Shown here piece after piece: positions 7,562 to 18,100 of a DNA stretch of 64,000 bases. Position 1 is the first letter of the stretch. Each line of letters starts with the position of its first letter. The stretch comes from Streptomyces toyocaensis (GTDB lineage: Bacteria; Actinomycetota; Actinomycetes; Streptomycetales; Streptomycetaceae), in contig NZ_JFCB01000020.1 of the NCBI RefSeq assembly GCF_000725125.1, forward strand, positions 1 to 64,000. Reading direction: 5' to 3'. The position numbers and the translations under genes are program-made. The notes below the pieces were generated by a model. The model did no database searches. It was not told where the DNA came from and saw nothing but the letters and a program-made list of their open reading frames with translations.

Positions 7562-8428
7562 GTGCTGGAGCGGCTCAACCAGACGATGGACCACATCGAG
7601 CGGCATCTCGACCAGCCGGTCGACGTGGCCGAACTGGCTCGTGTGGCGGCCACGTCGGAGTACCACCTGCGCAGGATGTTCTCCGCGCTCGCGGGGATGC
7701 CGCTGTCGGAGTACATCCGGCGCAGGCGGCTCACCGTCGCGGGGGCCGAGGTGCTCGGCGGGCGCGGAACGCTGCTGGAGATCGCGACGCGGTACGGCTA
7801 CGGCTCGGGCGAGGCGTTCGCGCGGGCGTTCCGCGTCGTGCACGGTGTGAGCCCGGGAGAGGCGCGGCGCACGGGCTCCGCGCTCGTCTCCCAGCCCCGG
7901 CTGACCTTCCGCCTCACCGTCGAAGGGAGCAACAGCATGCGCTATCGCGTGACGGAACGGCCGGCCTTCAGCGTCGTCGGCCCCAGGACCAGGGTGCCAC
8001 TGGTGCACACGGGGCCGAACCAGGCGATCATCGACTTCGTCCGCGGGATCGACCGGCAGACGCTCGAACGCCTGGCGGAACTGTCGGACCAGGAGCCGCA
8101 GGGCATCGTCGCCGTCTGCGACGACCTGGACCCGAGCCGTGCCGAGGGCACCGAACTGGACTAATACCACGGGGTGATCACGACGGCGCCCGTCCCCGAG
8201 GGCACCGCCGTCCTCCCCGTCCCGGCCGGCACCTGGGCGGTGTTCACCGCCTCGGGTCCGGTCCCGGAGGCCATCCAGTACCTGTGGCGGGACGTGTTCA
8301 CCGAGTGGTTCCCGTCCAATCCCTACCGCAGCCGGCCCGGGCCGGAGATCCTGCGCACCCGGATGTCGCCGGACCACACCGAGGCCGACGCGGAGCTGTG
8401 GCTCCCGGTGGAGCGGGAGGACCGGTAG
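7562..8428 (+). pseudogene. AraC-GyrI fusion regulator interrupted by an in-frame TAA
   Basis: GTG at 7562 with AAGGAGG upstream opens a protein with an AraC DNA-binding domain (about 1-105: 'VAATSEYHLRRMFSALAGMP', 'IATRYGYGSGEAFARAFR'). A GyrI-like ligand domain starts near residue 122 ('MRYRVTERPAFSVVG'). The frame stops at TAA 8162-8164, right after 'GTELD', then continues in the same frame as 'YHGVITTAPVPEGTAVLPVP' through 'ELWLPVEREDR' to a TAG. Together the two parts make a normal-length regulator of about 288 codons. A single change in a Tyr codon (TAC to TAA) explains it. The 200-residue product keeps the DNA-binding half but lacks most of the effector domain. No neighbouring target is obvious. 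Confidence 0.8.
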
Positions 8429-8442
8429 GGCCCGCCGGCCGG

Positions 8443-10236
8443 TCAGACCCCGTCCGGCAGTCCCGCTTCGCTCGCGTCCGCTCCCCATGCGTGCGCGCAC
8501 AGGGCCCGTTCGACGACGTCGGTGTAGAAGGCGGCGGCGAGCCAGGTCAGGGTGAAGCGGCCGGTGTCGGCCGGGAGCAGACGGCCGAAGGCGTCACGGG
8601 AGCGGTCTGCGGCGGCGGCGTGCAGATCGTCGAGGAGACCGGCCGCCGTGGCGAGGCCGAGACGGCGCAGGCGGACGGCGTCGCCCGGCGTGCTCCCCGC
8701 GAAGGCGAGGACCCGGCGGCCGCCCGACACCGCCTGGTGGACGCGGCGGCGCAGCAGGTGCAGCGGTGCCTCGTCCACGGTGGGGGCGGTGTCGGCCGGG
8801 GGCGCGACCGCCCCGGCGGGCAGATCCGCTCGCTGGAGGCGGTCCAGGCCCAGGTCCACCCGGGCGTCCGGGCCGGTGGGGTGTTCGGTGGCCAGGAGCA
8901 GGGCACGGGGGACCGGTCCGGGCACCAGGCGCGCGACGATCCGCACCCGGCTGCCGACGGCGGCGGCCAGCAGGCGGAGGTTGTCGCGGCAGGGCAGTGA
9001 GGGGTCGTCATGGGCGGCGGCCAGCCGCAGGGACACTCCCCCGCAGTCCGCCAGCAGACAGTCGCCCGTCGTCTCGCGCACGGTGCCGGTGAGGGTCACC
9101 TCGAGGAACAGCAGGTCCTGTCCGCCGCTCAGGGCCCGCGTCACTTGTGCGGTGGCGGGCACGGCCCACAGCCGGTCCAGCGGCTCGGCGCGCCATGCGG
9201 CGCCCGGCGCGCGGACCGCTCGTACCCCGGCGCCCGCGCCGAGGCGGCCCGTCGGGGAGACGGTGGCACCGGACACGGCCAGCCCCGCGCGCGACAGTTC
9301 ACGGTGGGTCAGAGCGGTGTCTCCCATGCGTACGGCCCGGTCGGCGGCCCCGGCCGCCCGTGCGGGTCCGCCCGGTGCCACGTCCGACACCGTGTACAGG
9401 CGTCCGTCGGCGTCGGTGGTCCAGGTGACCGCGCCCGCGTGGCCGGTGGCCGTGAGGACGGGCTCGGAGAAGAGCCCGTACAGGCGCAGGGAGCCGTCGG
9501 GACGGTACGGCTGCCGCACCGTGCCGCGCAGTTCGGTCAGCTCCTGGCCGGTGGCGTGCGGGAGGCGGTGGGCGACGCCCAGGACACCGGACAGCGCGCC
9601 GGCGAGGTCGGTGAGCCGGTACCCGGGGTCGGCGGTGCGGGCCGCCCGGACCGCGGTCACCACGGAGACGGCCGCGGCGGATGCCCTCGGCAGGCCGGCG
9701 AGACGCGCGGTGTGCGCGGCGTGCAGGAGTCCTGCCTGGAGCACCGCGCCGGCGCCGTCCGTACCGGCCTCCAGGACGGCGGCGGCCGCGTCGAACACCT
9801 CCCGTGCTGCGGCACGTTGTGCGGCGGTGGCGGTCCCGGCCGCCGTCTCGCCGCTGGTCGGCCCCGGCCGCGCCGCCGGTTGCGCTTCCGTCTGCTCCGT
9901 CCCGTCCCGCGTCGCGGTGGCCCGGCCGGGTTCCGGTGCCGGGGCGTCGTCGGCGACCGGGGCGGCCGATGCGGCGGCCGCGCGGTGCAGACAGGCGGGG
10001 GCCAGCAGACAGCCGCAGTGGATCGCGTCGGCGCCGGTCACCACTCCGCCGGGGGCGCTCAGGACGAGATCCGTCCCGTCGTCGACGGCGATCCGCACGG
10101 TGTCGCCCTCACGGGTGACCGGACGGGTGAGGAGCTTGGTGACGCCCGCGTCCAGCCGCTTGCGCAGCCGGGGCGGGAGCGCCGCGACGAGTTCGGCGGT
10201 GACGGACGGGGCGACCGGAGGCAGGTCCGGGCTCAT
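8443..10236 (-). CDS. SWIM zinc-finger protein of the MoxR/VWA operon (YehQ-like)
   Basis: A 597-residue protein. The SWIM motif CxC...CxH is near the N-terminus: 'IHCGCLLAPACLHRAAA', residues about 73-87. SWIM fingers bind zinc and contact DNA or protein. An Ala/Pro/Thr-rich linker (about 90-140) follows, then a long alpha/beta region with no domain I can name. ATG at 10236 overlaps the TGA of the upstream VWA gene by 4 bases, which implies translational coupling. It is the last gene of a five-gene operon. E. coli YehQ, also a SWIM protein, sits next to yehL, yehM and yehP in the same way. Its function is unknown, possibly a nucleic-acid-binding adaptor for the MoxR/VWA chaperone pair. Confidence 0.85.
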   Translation of the reverse strand: MSPDLPPVAPSVTAELVAALPPRLRKRLDAGVTKLLTRPVTREGDTVRIAVDDGTDLVLSAPGGVVTGADAIHCGCLLAPACLHRAAAASAAPVADDAPAPEPGRATATRDGTEQTEAQPAARPGPTSGETAAGTATAAQRAAAREVFDAAAAVLEAGTDGAGAVLQAGLLHAAHTARLAGLPRASAAAVSVVTAVRAARTADPGYRLTDLAGALSGVLGVAHRLPHATGQELTELRGTVRQPYRPDGSLRLYGLFSEPVLTATGHAGAVTWTTDADGRLYTVSDVAPGGPARAAGAADRAVRMGDTALTHRELSRAGLAVSGATVSPTGRLGAGAGVRAVRAPGAAWRAEPLDRLWAVPATAQVTRALSGGQDLLFLEVTLTGTVRETTGDCLLADCGGVSLRLAAAHDDPSLPCRDNLRLLAAAVGSRVRIVARLVPGPVPRALLLATEHPTGPDARVDLGLDRLQRADLPAGAVAPPADTAPTVDEAPLHLLRRRVHQAVSGGRRVLAFAGSTPGDAVRLRRLGLATAAGLLDDLHAAAADRSRDAFGRLLPADTGRFTLTWLAAAFYTDVVERALCAHAWGADASEAGLPDGV

Positions 10237-13200
10237 GCGATCTTCTCCCCTACCCAGCGGGCGAGTTCGAGCGGGCTGAGGGCGGCGACGGGCATGCCCG
10301 CCGCGACGAGCTGACCGGCGACGCCCGTGGAGTATCGGGGCCGTCCGGTGTCGTCGAGGCTCGCGCAGCCCAGGACGTGGCAGCCGGCCGAGACCAGCGC
10401 GCGGACCTCGCCGAGCAGACCACCGAGCGGATAGCCCTCCTCGAAGTCGCTGACGACCACGACGAGGGTGCGCGACGGCACGGTGACGAGCTCGCGCGCG
10501 TGCCGCAGTCCCGCCGCGATGTGGGTGCCGCCGCCGACGCTGACCTCCAGCAGCAGGGACAGCGGGTCGTCGACGTGCCCGGTGAGGTCGACGACCTCCG
10601 TGGAGAAGGCCAGGAAGTGGGTGGAAAGGGTGGGTACGCCCGCCAGGACGGAGGCGGTCAGCGCGGCCCACACCGTGGAGGCCTCCATGGATCCCGACAC
10701 GTCCGTGACCAGGACCAGCCGCCAGTCGGCGGTCCGGCGTCCCCGGGCGCGGAAGACCGGGTGTTCGGGAATCACCGAGACGGTGCCGTCCGGGTTCCGG
10801 CGCGCGGTCGCCAGGTTGGCCCGCAGCGTGCGGGGCAGGTCCAGGCCACCGCCGGGGCGTCGGCTGGGGCGGGGCAGGGCCGTGCCGTGCAGGGCGGGGC
10901 GCAGGCGGGTGGCCAGCTGCCTGGTCAGTGCGTCGACCAGGCGCCGCACGAGGGGGCGCAGTGCGGCCAGTCGGGCCTCGGGCAGTCCGCCCGCGTGGCG
11001 CAGCACGGTGCGCAGCAGGTCCACCGAGGGGCGTGCGCTGTCCGCGTCGAGTTCGGTGAGGACGTCGCCGCGGCCCGACGAGGCGGCCGCCGCGAGCACT
11101 TCCTCCCGGATGCCCGGCCCGAAGAGCGCGGCCAGTTCCTCGGACCACTCCCGTACACCGGGATACGGCGCCTCGCGTCCCCCGCCCGTCCCCGGGCCCG
11201 CGAGGTTCCCCCGGCTGCCTTCGCCACGTCCACTGCCGTACAGCTCGTCCAGCGCGGTCGCGAGCGGAGCCGCGGACGGCGGCAGCGCGTCGGTGCGGCG
11301 GCCGAGCAGGAGGCGCCAGCGGTCGGCGGGGGTGAGGACGTCGTCCTCGGAGCGCAGGGTCCCGGTGCCGGCGCCGCCGTCCACCGCCGGACCGTCCGGT
11401 CCGGACCGCGCCGTGCCGTCCGGGGCGGGTTTCACGGCGGCGTGCCGCGGGGCGTCGCCGTCCGCGGCACCACTGCCGTTCCCCTCCGGTGGGCCGCCCC
11501 GCGCATCGCCCTCCGCCGGGTCCGCCCCGGCCGGAACGGTGCGGGCCCCGGGCAGGAGGCCCAGTGACCGCAGCCTTGCGCGGGCCGCGAGGTCCGCCCC
11601 TGTCCACGCGGCGAGAGCGGCCGGGTCGACGCCGTCCGTGCCGGCGACGTGCGCCGTGCCGAGGCGCTCCTCGACGGAGGCCAAGAGCCGGTCGCGGGCC
11701 GCGGGGCTCAGGGTGTCGAAGCCTGCGCGCAGCGCGGGCAGCCGGTCGAGGAACGCCCGGTCGGGCAGTTCGGACACCCGGGTGAGCAGTGGTTCCAGGG
11801 CGGGCCTGGCCGCCTCCAGCAGGGGGCCGGCGGCGGTCAGCAGTCCGCTGAGGCGGGCGGTGAGCGCGGCGCGGGAGCCGGGGTCGGTGGCCGTGTCGAC
11901 CCAGGAGGCCACACGGTCGCCGAAGGCCCGCGCGTCCTCGTGCCCGAGCAGCACGCGCACGGCTCCCGCGGCACCGCGCATCAGCGGGGAGCCGTCGGCC
12001 GACAGGCGGACCAGGGCGTCGGCGAGCCGGATGCCGCCCAGCAGGTCCGCCCGGTGGGAGAGTTCGAGCAGGGCGTGCGCGTCGGCCGGGTCCTCGGATC
12101 CGGTCAGGCCGTCCACCTGGCGTACCGCGGCCGCCGTGAGCAGTTCCGCGACGGCGGCCGCCCGGGCCTCGCGGTCCGGTTCGGCAGCGAGCCCGGGGAC
12201 GTGGCCGGCCCGCAGCCGGTCCAGCAGGGCCAGGCCGGAGAGGAGCTCCGGCAGGGTGCCGGCCCGGGGCAGCACGTCGGCGATGTCGCCGAGCCGTTCG
12301 TCCGCCAGGCCGGGCAGGCCGCACCGAGCCGCCTGCCCGAGCCCCGAGAGGGCCTGTGCTGCCGTCGGTCCGCCCTCGTCGCCCTCCGCGCGGCGCCGTT
12401 CCCGCAGGACGCCTTCGGCGGCCTGCTCCGGGGTGACTCCCCGCATGCCGGCGGCGGACAGCACGGCCGCGGTGGCGGGGGTCCAGCGCACCTCCCAGCG
12501 GGAGGTGAGCGCCTCGGCGCCGCCCGCGCCGGCGACCTCCTTGGGCTCCCCGTAGGGCACCCCGCACACCATCAGGCGGTGCAGCAGCAGTTCCCGGCGC
12601 CGGTCGAGCTCGGACCGCAGCGGGTCCAGCCGCAGGTCCCGCGCCGGGCCGCCCGACTCGGGGCCGGGCAGGCCGAGCCGTGCCACCTCGGTCTCGACGG
12701 CGGGGGCGAGGCCACTGCGCGGTGCCTGCGGGGCGGGGCGCCCGCTGCGCGTGCCGACGAGGACGCGTTCCATCGCCCGCGCCACGGCTCTGCCCCGCCC
12801 GTACGGCTCGCCCTGGGCGAGCACCGTCTGCACGGCCTCGACCAGTTCACCGCGGCCCGCCGCGGGCAGGCCGCGCAGCCGGGCGAGGTCCGAGGCGAGC
12901 CGGCTGATCTCCCGTGCGTCGGCGGGCCCCGACGGGTGGCCGAGTGCGCGCAGTTCGGCGCAGACCCGTACGGCCGCCCGGGTCAGAGCCTCCTCGAGCG
13001 CCGCGGGGTCCCCCGCCGCGCGCAGCACCATGTCCTGCCACTCGGGATCGCGGATGCCCGCGGGGTAGCCGGACCGCTCGTCGAGGAGGGCGTAGGAGTA
13101 CGGGATGAGGGAGGTGGTCCAGCCCGGCCGCCGCGTGCCGTCGGCGGGTCCGGGCTCCTCTCCCGTGCCGGCTCCCGTGTCCTTCCGCACGAGTGCCGGG

Positions 13201-13907
13201 GCGTGGAAGGCGCCGACCACCACGGCGGCCCGTTCCCCCCGGGCGGTGGCCTCGGCCAGCCGGGCGCGCATCCAGCGCTCACGCCGCAGGTCCAGCTCCG
13301 GCACGCCGCCCGAGGCGGCCGCGTCCGCGCGCAGGGCCCACCCGGTGAGCAGGGCGGCCCGGCGCAGGGCCTCGGGCGGGGAACCCGGGGCGGTCGCCTC
13401 GACGAGCCTGTCCCAGAGGTCGTCCCCCGGCCGGCCCGTCAGCCGGGCCCGCACGGCGGTGGCGAGACCGGGGCGGCCGGCCTCCGCTCCCCCGGCCCGC
13501 CGGTCAGCGGCCCAGGCGGGGTCGGTGAGCGGCAGGTCGCAGGCGACCACCGGCACGTCCTTCCCGGCGGCCCAGCGCACGGCGGCGAGTTCGGGGGAGA
13601 AGTCGGCGAACGGGTAGAACGCCGGTCCCCCGCCGCTCCCGTCACCGGGAGCGGCGGCCAGCGCCACCGGGGCCCGTGTGTCCTCGTGCGCGAGCCAGGG
13701 CAGCCACTGCTGCATCTCGGCGGGCAGTTCGACGAGCAGCACCTCGGGCCTCGCCTCGTCCAGCAGCGCAGGCACGGCCGCGGCGAGGGAGGGCGCGTGG
13801 TGCCGTACGCCGACGAGATAGGGCGCGGACGGGCCGGTGAGGAGGGCGAGCGCCTCACCGGGCGGGAGGGGCGCGCCCTCGGGCGCCGTTCCGTGGGAGA
13901 GGGACAC
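10233..13907 (-). CDS. DUF5682-VWA fusion protein (YehM-YehP-like)
   Basis: A protein of about 1224 residues. The N-terminal part (about 1-760) has 'YLVGVRHHAPSLAAAVPALL' and 'VLLVELPAEMQQWLPWL', typical of DUF5682. A Gly/Asp-rich linker (about 790-860) joins it to a YehP-like part ending in a von Willebrand A domain. The complete MIDAS is visible: 'DVSGS' near 1069, Thr in 'GGGTHI', Asp in 'VVSDFEEG'. VWA domains with a MIDAS usually pair with MoxR AAA+ ATPases, and a MoxR gene lies 5 bases upstream. I prefer GTG 13907, which follows GGAGGG, over a start at 13943 that would overlap the MoxR gene. In E. coli the two halves are the separate genes yehM and yehP. Confidence 0.85.
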   Translation of the reverse strand: MSLSHGTAPEGAPLPPGEALALLTGPSAPYLVGVRHHAPSLAAAVPALLDEARPEVLLVELPAEMQQWLPWLAHEDTRAPVALAAAPGDGSGGGPAFYPFADFSPELAAVRWAAGKDVPVVACDLPLTDPAWAADRRAGGAEAGRPGLATAVRARLTGRPGDDLWDRLVEATAPGSPPEALRRAALLTGWALRADAAASGGVPELDLRRERWMRARLAEATARGERAAVVVGAFHAPALVRKDTGAGTGEEPGPADGTRRPGWTTSLIPYSYALLDERSGYPAGIRDPEWQDMVLRAAGDPAALEEALTRAAVRVCAELRALGHPSGPADAREISRLASDLARLRGLPAAGRGELVEAVQTVLAQGEPYGRGRAVARAMERVLVGTRSGRPAPQAPRSGLAPAVETEVARLGLPGPESGGPARDLRLDPLRSELDRRRELLLHRLMVCGVPYGEPKEVAGAGGAEALTSRWEVRWTPATAAVLSAAGMRGVTPEQAAEGVLRERRRAEGDEGGPTAAQALSGLGQAARCGLPGLADERLGDIADVLPRAGTLPELLSGLALLDRLRAGHVPGLAAEPDREARAAAVAELLTAAAVRQVDGLTGSEDPADAHALLELSHRADLLGGIRLADALVRLSADGSPLMRGAAGAVRVLLGHEDARAFGDRVASWVDTATDPGSRAALTARLSGLLTAAGPLLEAARPALEPLLTRVSELPDRAFLDRLPALRAGFDTLSPAARDRLLASVEERLGTAHVAGTDGVDPAALAAWTGADLAARARLRSLGLLPGARTVPAGADPAEGDARGGPPEGNGSGAADGDAPRHAAVKPAPDGTARSGPDGPAVDGGAGTGTLRSEDDVLTPADRWRLLLGRRTDALPPSAAPLATALDELYGSGRGEGSRGNLAGPGTGGGREAPYPGVREWSEELAALFGPGIREEVLAAAASSGRGDVLTELDADSARPSVDLLRTVLRHAGGLPEARLAALRPLVRRLVDALTRQLATRLRPALHGTALPRPSRRPGGGLDLPRTLRANLATARRNPDGTVSVIPEHPVFRARGRRTADWRLVLVTDVSGSMEASTVWAALTASVLAGVPTLSTHFLAFSTEVVDLTGHVDDPLSLLLEVSVGGGTHIAAGLRHARELVTVPSRTLVVVVSDFEEGYPLGGLLGEVRALVSAGCHVLGCASLDDTGRPRYSTGVAGQLVAAGMPVAALSPLELARWVGEKIA

Positions 13908-13912
13908 GGCTG

Positions 13913-15121
13913 TCAGCCCTCCAGGACCGTACGCAGGTCCCACAGGGTGCGCCAGGTGGCGGAGCCCTGTTCGGCGCGGCGCCGGACGGGGCCGTCCCAG
14001 TAGCCGCGCAGCCGGGCGGCGTCGGCGGGGTCATCCTTGCGGACCACGCCGAGCAGATGGCCCGGCAGCAGTCCGAGCACGTCACGGTCGCCCGGGAAGT
14101 AGGCCGCCGCGAGGGCCAGCGCGCCGGCGACGGACACGGCCTCCGCGGTGCTCATCACCGTCGAGGGCCGCTCGACCTCCCAGCCCTCCGCCGACCGGCC
14201 CTCGCGCAGGTCGCGGAAAGCGGTGACCAGGGCCTCCAGCACGGCGTCGTCGACCTGGAACGGCGCCCCGGCCCGCTCCACGGACGTCCGGGCCTGGCCG
14301 CGCACCAGCGCGGTCTCCGCGTCGATGTCCCCGATGGGGCCGACCGTCTCGAAGTTGAAGCGGCGCTTGAGGGCCGCGGACATCTCGGACACGCCCTTGT
14401 CGCGGAGGTTGGCGGTGGCGATGAGGGTGAACCCGGGTGCCGCGTGCGCCAGCGCGTCCTCGGTGCCGGACAGTTCGGGGACGGCGATCCGCCGTTCGGA
14501 GAGCAACGACACCAGTGAGTCCTGTACTTCGGGCAGGCAGCGGGTGACCTCCTCGACACGGGCGACGGCGCCGCGGGTCATGGCGGTGAGCACGGGCGAG
14601 GGCACGAGGGCCTGCCGGGTGGGGCCCTGGGCCAGCAGCAGGGCGTAGTTCCAGCCGTACTTGAGCTGGTCCTCGGTGGTGCCGGCGGTGCCCTGCACGA
14701 CCAGCCCACTGGTGCCGCACACGGCGGCGGAGAGCAGTTCCGACAGCATCGACTTGGCGGTGCCGGGCTCGCCGACGAGCAGCAGACCGCGCTCCCCCGC
14801 AAGGGTCACCACGCACCGTTCGACCAGTGCCCGGTCACCGACGAACTTGTCCTCGACGACCAGGCGGCGCGGCATCCCGTCGGGAACCTCGGCGCCGTCG
14901 GGCAGTGTCAGGGCGCTTCCGGCGCTGCCCATCACGAACGTGACGACGGCGCGGGGCGTGAGCCGCCAGGCGGGCGGGCGCGGCCCGTCGTCGTGGGCTG
15001 CGAGGAAGGCCAGTTCCGTCGCGTACCGCTCCTCGGGCGGGACGATCTGGCGGGCCGGGGACGGGGACGGGGTGGTGGTCATCGGTGTGGTGTCTTCCGG
15101 GTGCGGGCGGACGGTGGTCAT
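13913..15121 (-). CDS. MoxR-type AAA+ ATPase (YehL-like)
   Basis: A 402-residue AAA+ ATPase of the MoxR/RavA group. Walker A is 'GEPGTAKS' (117-124). The Walker B region reads 'AVARVEEVTR' (about 185-194), with Glu-Glu rather than the usual Asp-Glu. Sensor 1 is 'LIATANLRDKG' and the arginine-finger region is 'ALKRRFNFE' (about 250-258). MoxR ATPases act as hexameric chaperones or remodelling motors with VWA partners. The ATG at 15121 overlaps the upstream stop by 4 bases; a second in-frame ATG at 15082 is possible. It is the third gene of the operon and lies directly before the DUF5682-VWA gene, its likely partner. Confidence 0.9.
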   Translation of the reverse strand: MTTVRPHPEDTTPMTTTPSPSPARQIVPPEERYATELAFLAAHDDGPRPPAWRLTPRAVVTFVMGSAGSALTLPDGAEVPDGMPRRLVVEDKFVGDRALVERCVVTLAGERGLLLVGEPGTAKSMLSELLSAAVCGTSGLVVQGTAGTTEDQLKYGWNYALLLAQGPTRQALVPSPVLTAMTRGAVARVEEVTRCLPEVQDSLVSLLSERRIAVPELSGTEDALAHAAPGFTLIATANLRDKGVSEMSAALKRRFNFETVGPIGDIDAETALVRGQARTSVERAGAPFQVDDAVLEALVTAFRDLREGRSAEGWEVERPSTVMSTAEAVSVAGALALAAAYFPGDRDVLGLLPGHLLGVVRKDDPADAARLRGYWDGPVRRRAEQGSATWRTLWDLRTVLEG

Positions 15122-18100
15122 CGGCGGCGGCCCTTGCGGGTGGCGCGGGTGGTGAGCTCCTCGTAGGCGGGCACGTCACCGGCGCGGACGCGGTCCCACG
15201 CGCGTCGGAACAGTTCGGGCACCGGCAGCAGTGGCACCGCGCGGGTGCGGCCGGGGACCGGGTAGAGGCCCTTCTTCCAGATCTCCACCGGCAGGGCGGG
15301 GGATTTCAGGTCCAGCCAGCCGCACGGCAGGAAGAGCGTGCGTCCGGCGCGGGCCCGCTTGGCCTCGACGACCAGGCCGGTGGCGGCCAGTTCGGCGCGG
15401 GCCTTCTTCATGCGGGCGGGCTTCCAGCCCGTCCAGCGCGCGCAGTTGCGGTCCGTCGGGTCGGGCAGGGCCAGCAGTTGCAGGTAGAGGGCCGCCGCGT
15501 CGGCGCCCAGGCCGTGGGTCGCGGCGGCCTCGGCGAGGAGTCCGGGTGCGCTGACGGACGGGTCCTGGGCGTACCCCGTGAGCCCCTCGGGATCCGTTCC
15601 GGCCGCGAGGGCGCGGGCGAGTTCGTCGTCGAGGATCGTCCGCAGCGCCCTCATGCCCTCGCCCCGTCCGGGCCCGACGAGCCCCTCGACCAGCCCGAAC
15701 ACGGGGTCGTCCGCCTCGGTGAGGGCGCCGGTGCGGACCAGGACGGCCTCCTGGTCGCCGTACCAGGGGCGCAGCACCAGTGCCTCGCCGAGGCGGGTCA
15801 GTCCGTCCGCGTCCGCGCCGCCGGCGGCGGGCAGTCCGTACGCCTTGCGCAGCTCGGCGGCGGTCGAGGAGCCCTTCTCCGTCCACTCCAGGTCGAGGTC
15901 GAGCAGCAGCCCGGGGTCCGCGACGCGGCGGCGCAGCGCGGCCAGCCCGTCCGGCAGGACGGCGCGCAGGGGGTGCCCGTAGGGCAGGGAGTAGGCGAGG
16001 CCCGCCAGGGCGGACACGGCGCCCGTCAGGTCGTACCGCCCGGGCAGCGCACGCGGGTCCGCGGGTACGAGATTGCCGTCCTTGTCGGGCCGCTGCACCG
16101 TGGTGCGGCTGAGCCAGGGGGTGCGGCGGGGGTTGAGCACCTCCTCGACGCTCCGGGTGGACAGCCCCGCGAGGGAGAGGTCCCCCGCGAGGTCCTCGGG
16201 CAGGCGCACGACCCCGTCGAGGCGCTGTGTCCACACCCGGCCGGCCGCTGCCGTGTCCGGTCCCGCGGTCCACAGGTCCCCGGGGGTCTCCGGCAGCAGC
16301 GCGCCGATCAGCGCCAGCCGGTCGCCGGGCTCCAGCGAGGCCAGCAACGCGTCCCCGAGCTGCTTCTGACGTGGCTTCAGGGACGTCGCGGCGATCACCT
16401 CGTCGGTGAGCTGTGCCGGCTTCCCCGCGAGCAGCAGGGCCGCCTGTACGGGCCCCAGGCCGTCGTGTGTGGCGGCGGCCAGGGCGGCGGCCGCCTCCGC
16501 CTGCCAGGTCGCCGCGCCCTTGTCCCGGATCAGCGCGGTCACCGCCGCCAGCGCGTCGGCCGGGAACACCGGCGGGTGCGCGGTCTCCCGCTCCAGGGTG
16601 AAGTGGGCGACGGCGCCGAACACGCCAGCCGGATCGTGGTCCAGGGCCAGCCAGTTCACGCGCTTGGCGTGATGGTCGACGCTCTGGCGTCCGAGGACGA
16701 CGACGGTGCGGCCCTCCCGGCGCAGCACCTGTCCGACGCGCTCCGGGCCGCCCTGCGGTTCGCTGAGCACGCTCTCGCGCAGCGCACCCCCGGGCTTCGC
16801 CAAGGGGCCCTCCGTGATCGCGTCGAAGAGCAGCAGCAGGGCCCTGCGGTGGGCGTCCGTGAGAGTCGGTGAGGCGGCACGGTAGGCGAGCGGGCGCAGC
16901 ACGTCCAGGAAGGACGGCCACAGCACACCGATGCCCGGGACGGTGAAGTCGTCGCTGTGCCACCCGTCGGCGGGCCCGGCGAGCCGGGCGGCGTCGGGCA
17001 GGGGTGTGCCGTCGGCGGGCCGGCCCGACAGGACGTGGTTGACGGCGCGGATCTGCCGCAGGGCGCTCCAGCGCTGTCCGCCGCCCCACCAGCCGTGCTG
17101 TTCGGCGAGACCGGCGGTCGCCTCGCGCAGCGTCTGGTCGTCGCCGTCCTCGGGGCTGTAGTCGGCGAACATGCCCTCCACGCGCTTGCGTTCGGTCCTG
17201 GGCCGCTCGGCGGGAGGTGTCACGAACGTGGCGACGGACGCCGCCAGGCGCAGTACCGCGTGCACGAGGGCGGCGACTCCGGTGAGCAGATGCGGCTCGG
17301 TGAGCGCGGGGAGGGTGCGGGTGACGGCCTCGCGCAGGAACTCCTCGGCGCCGGGCACGGCGGACGTGCCGTTCGTGCTGCCCGAAGGGGTGGGCGCGTC
17401 GGCGTCCGCCTTCGCCCGGGCGGCCTCGGCAGCCGCCTGCGCCTGCCGTTCGGCCAGGGCACGCTCACCGGCGCGCAACAGGTCACCGGCCTGTTCGTCG
17501 CTCAGCGCCCGCAGCAGCGCCGAGGCACTCTCGTCGCGCGGCCGCAGCGCGTGCCAGAAGTCCACCGGAGGGACGAGCCGCGTGCCGGCGGCGAACTCGC
17601 CGCCCTGTTCCAGGGGGGTCACCCGGCCCAGCTCCCGGGCGTCGTCACCGCCGGTGTACAGGGTGACCTGGCGGTACCGGGCGACGGCGACGGGTGCGAC
17701 GCCGCCGGGCAGCCGCAGCGCTCCGAGGGGAACGCCCGGAATCCGGCCGTCCGGCGTGGGCAGGGTGACGGTCCGGCCGTCCGGCGTGCCCACGGTGGTG
17801 CGCGCCCGGTCCCCCTCGCCCTCGGTGCGCACCCACCGGCCGAGGACCGTACCGTCCGTGCCGAACGGGCTGCTCTCCAGGCCGGGTTGCAAGGGCAGCA
17901 CCATGCAGTGCTGCTGGAGCAGGGGGGCGCCGTCGGTGATGCCGGTCCGCAGGAACGCGGGCAGTGAGGCGCGTCCGTGCGTGCCGGTGGCCGGGTCGTA
18001 CTCGAGCCACACCTGACGCGGCCCCTGCCGGCCCTGGCGCCAGTACGAGGTGCCGTCACCCAGGATGCGGCGGGCGGGGGGCAGGACCGTGTCGCCTGCG

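Noticed and set aside
8443..12567. Single 1374-residue frame covering the SWIM gene and part of the VWA gene
   Set aside because: The part before residue 775 is Arg-rich antisense-like noise; the true start is the ATG at 10236, coupled to the VWA stop.
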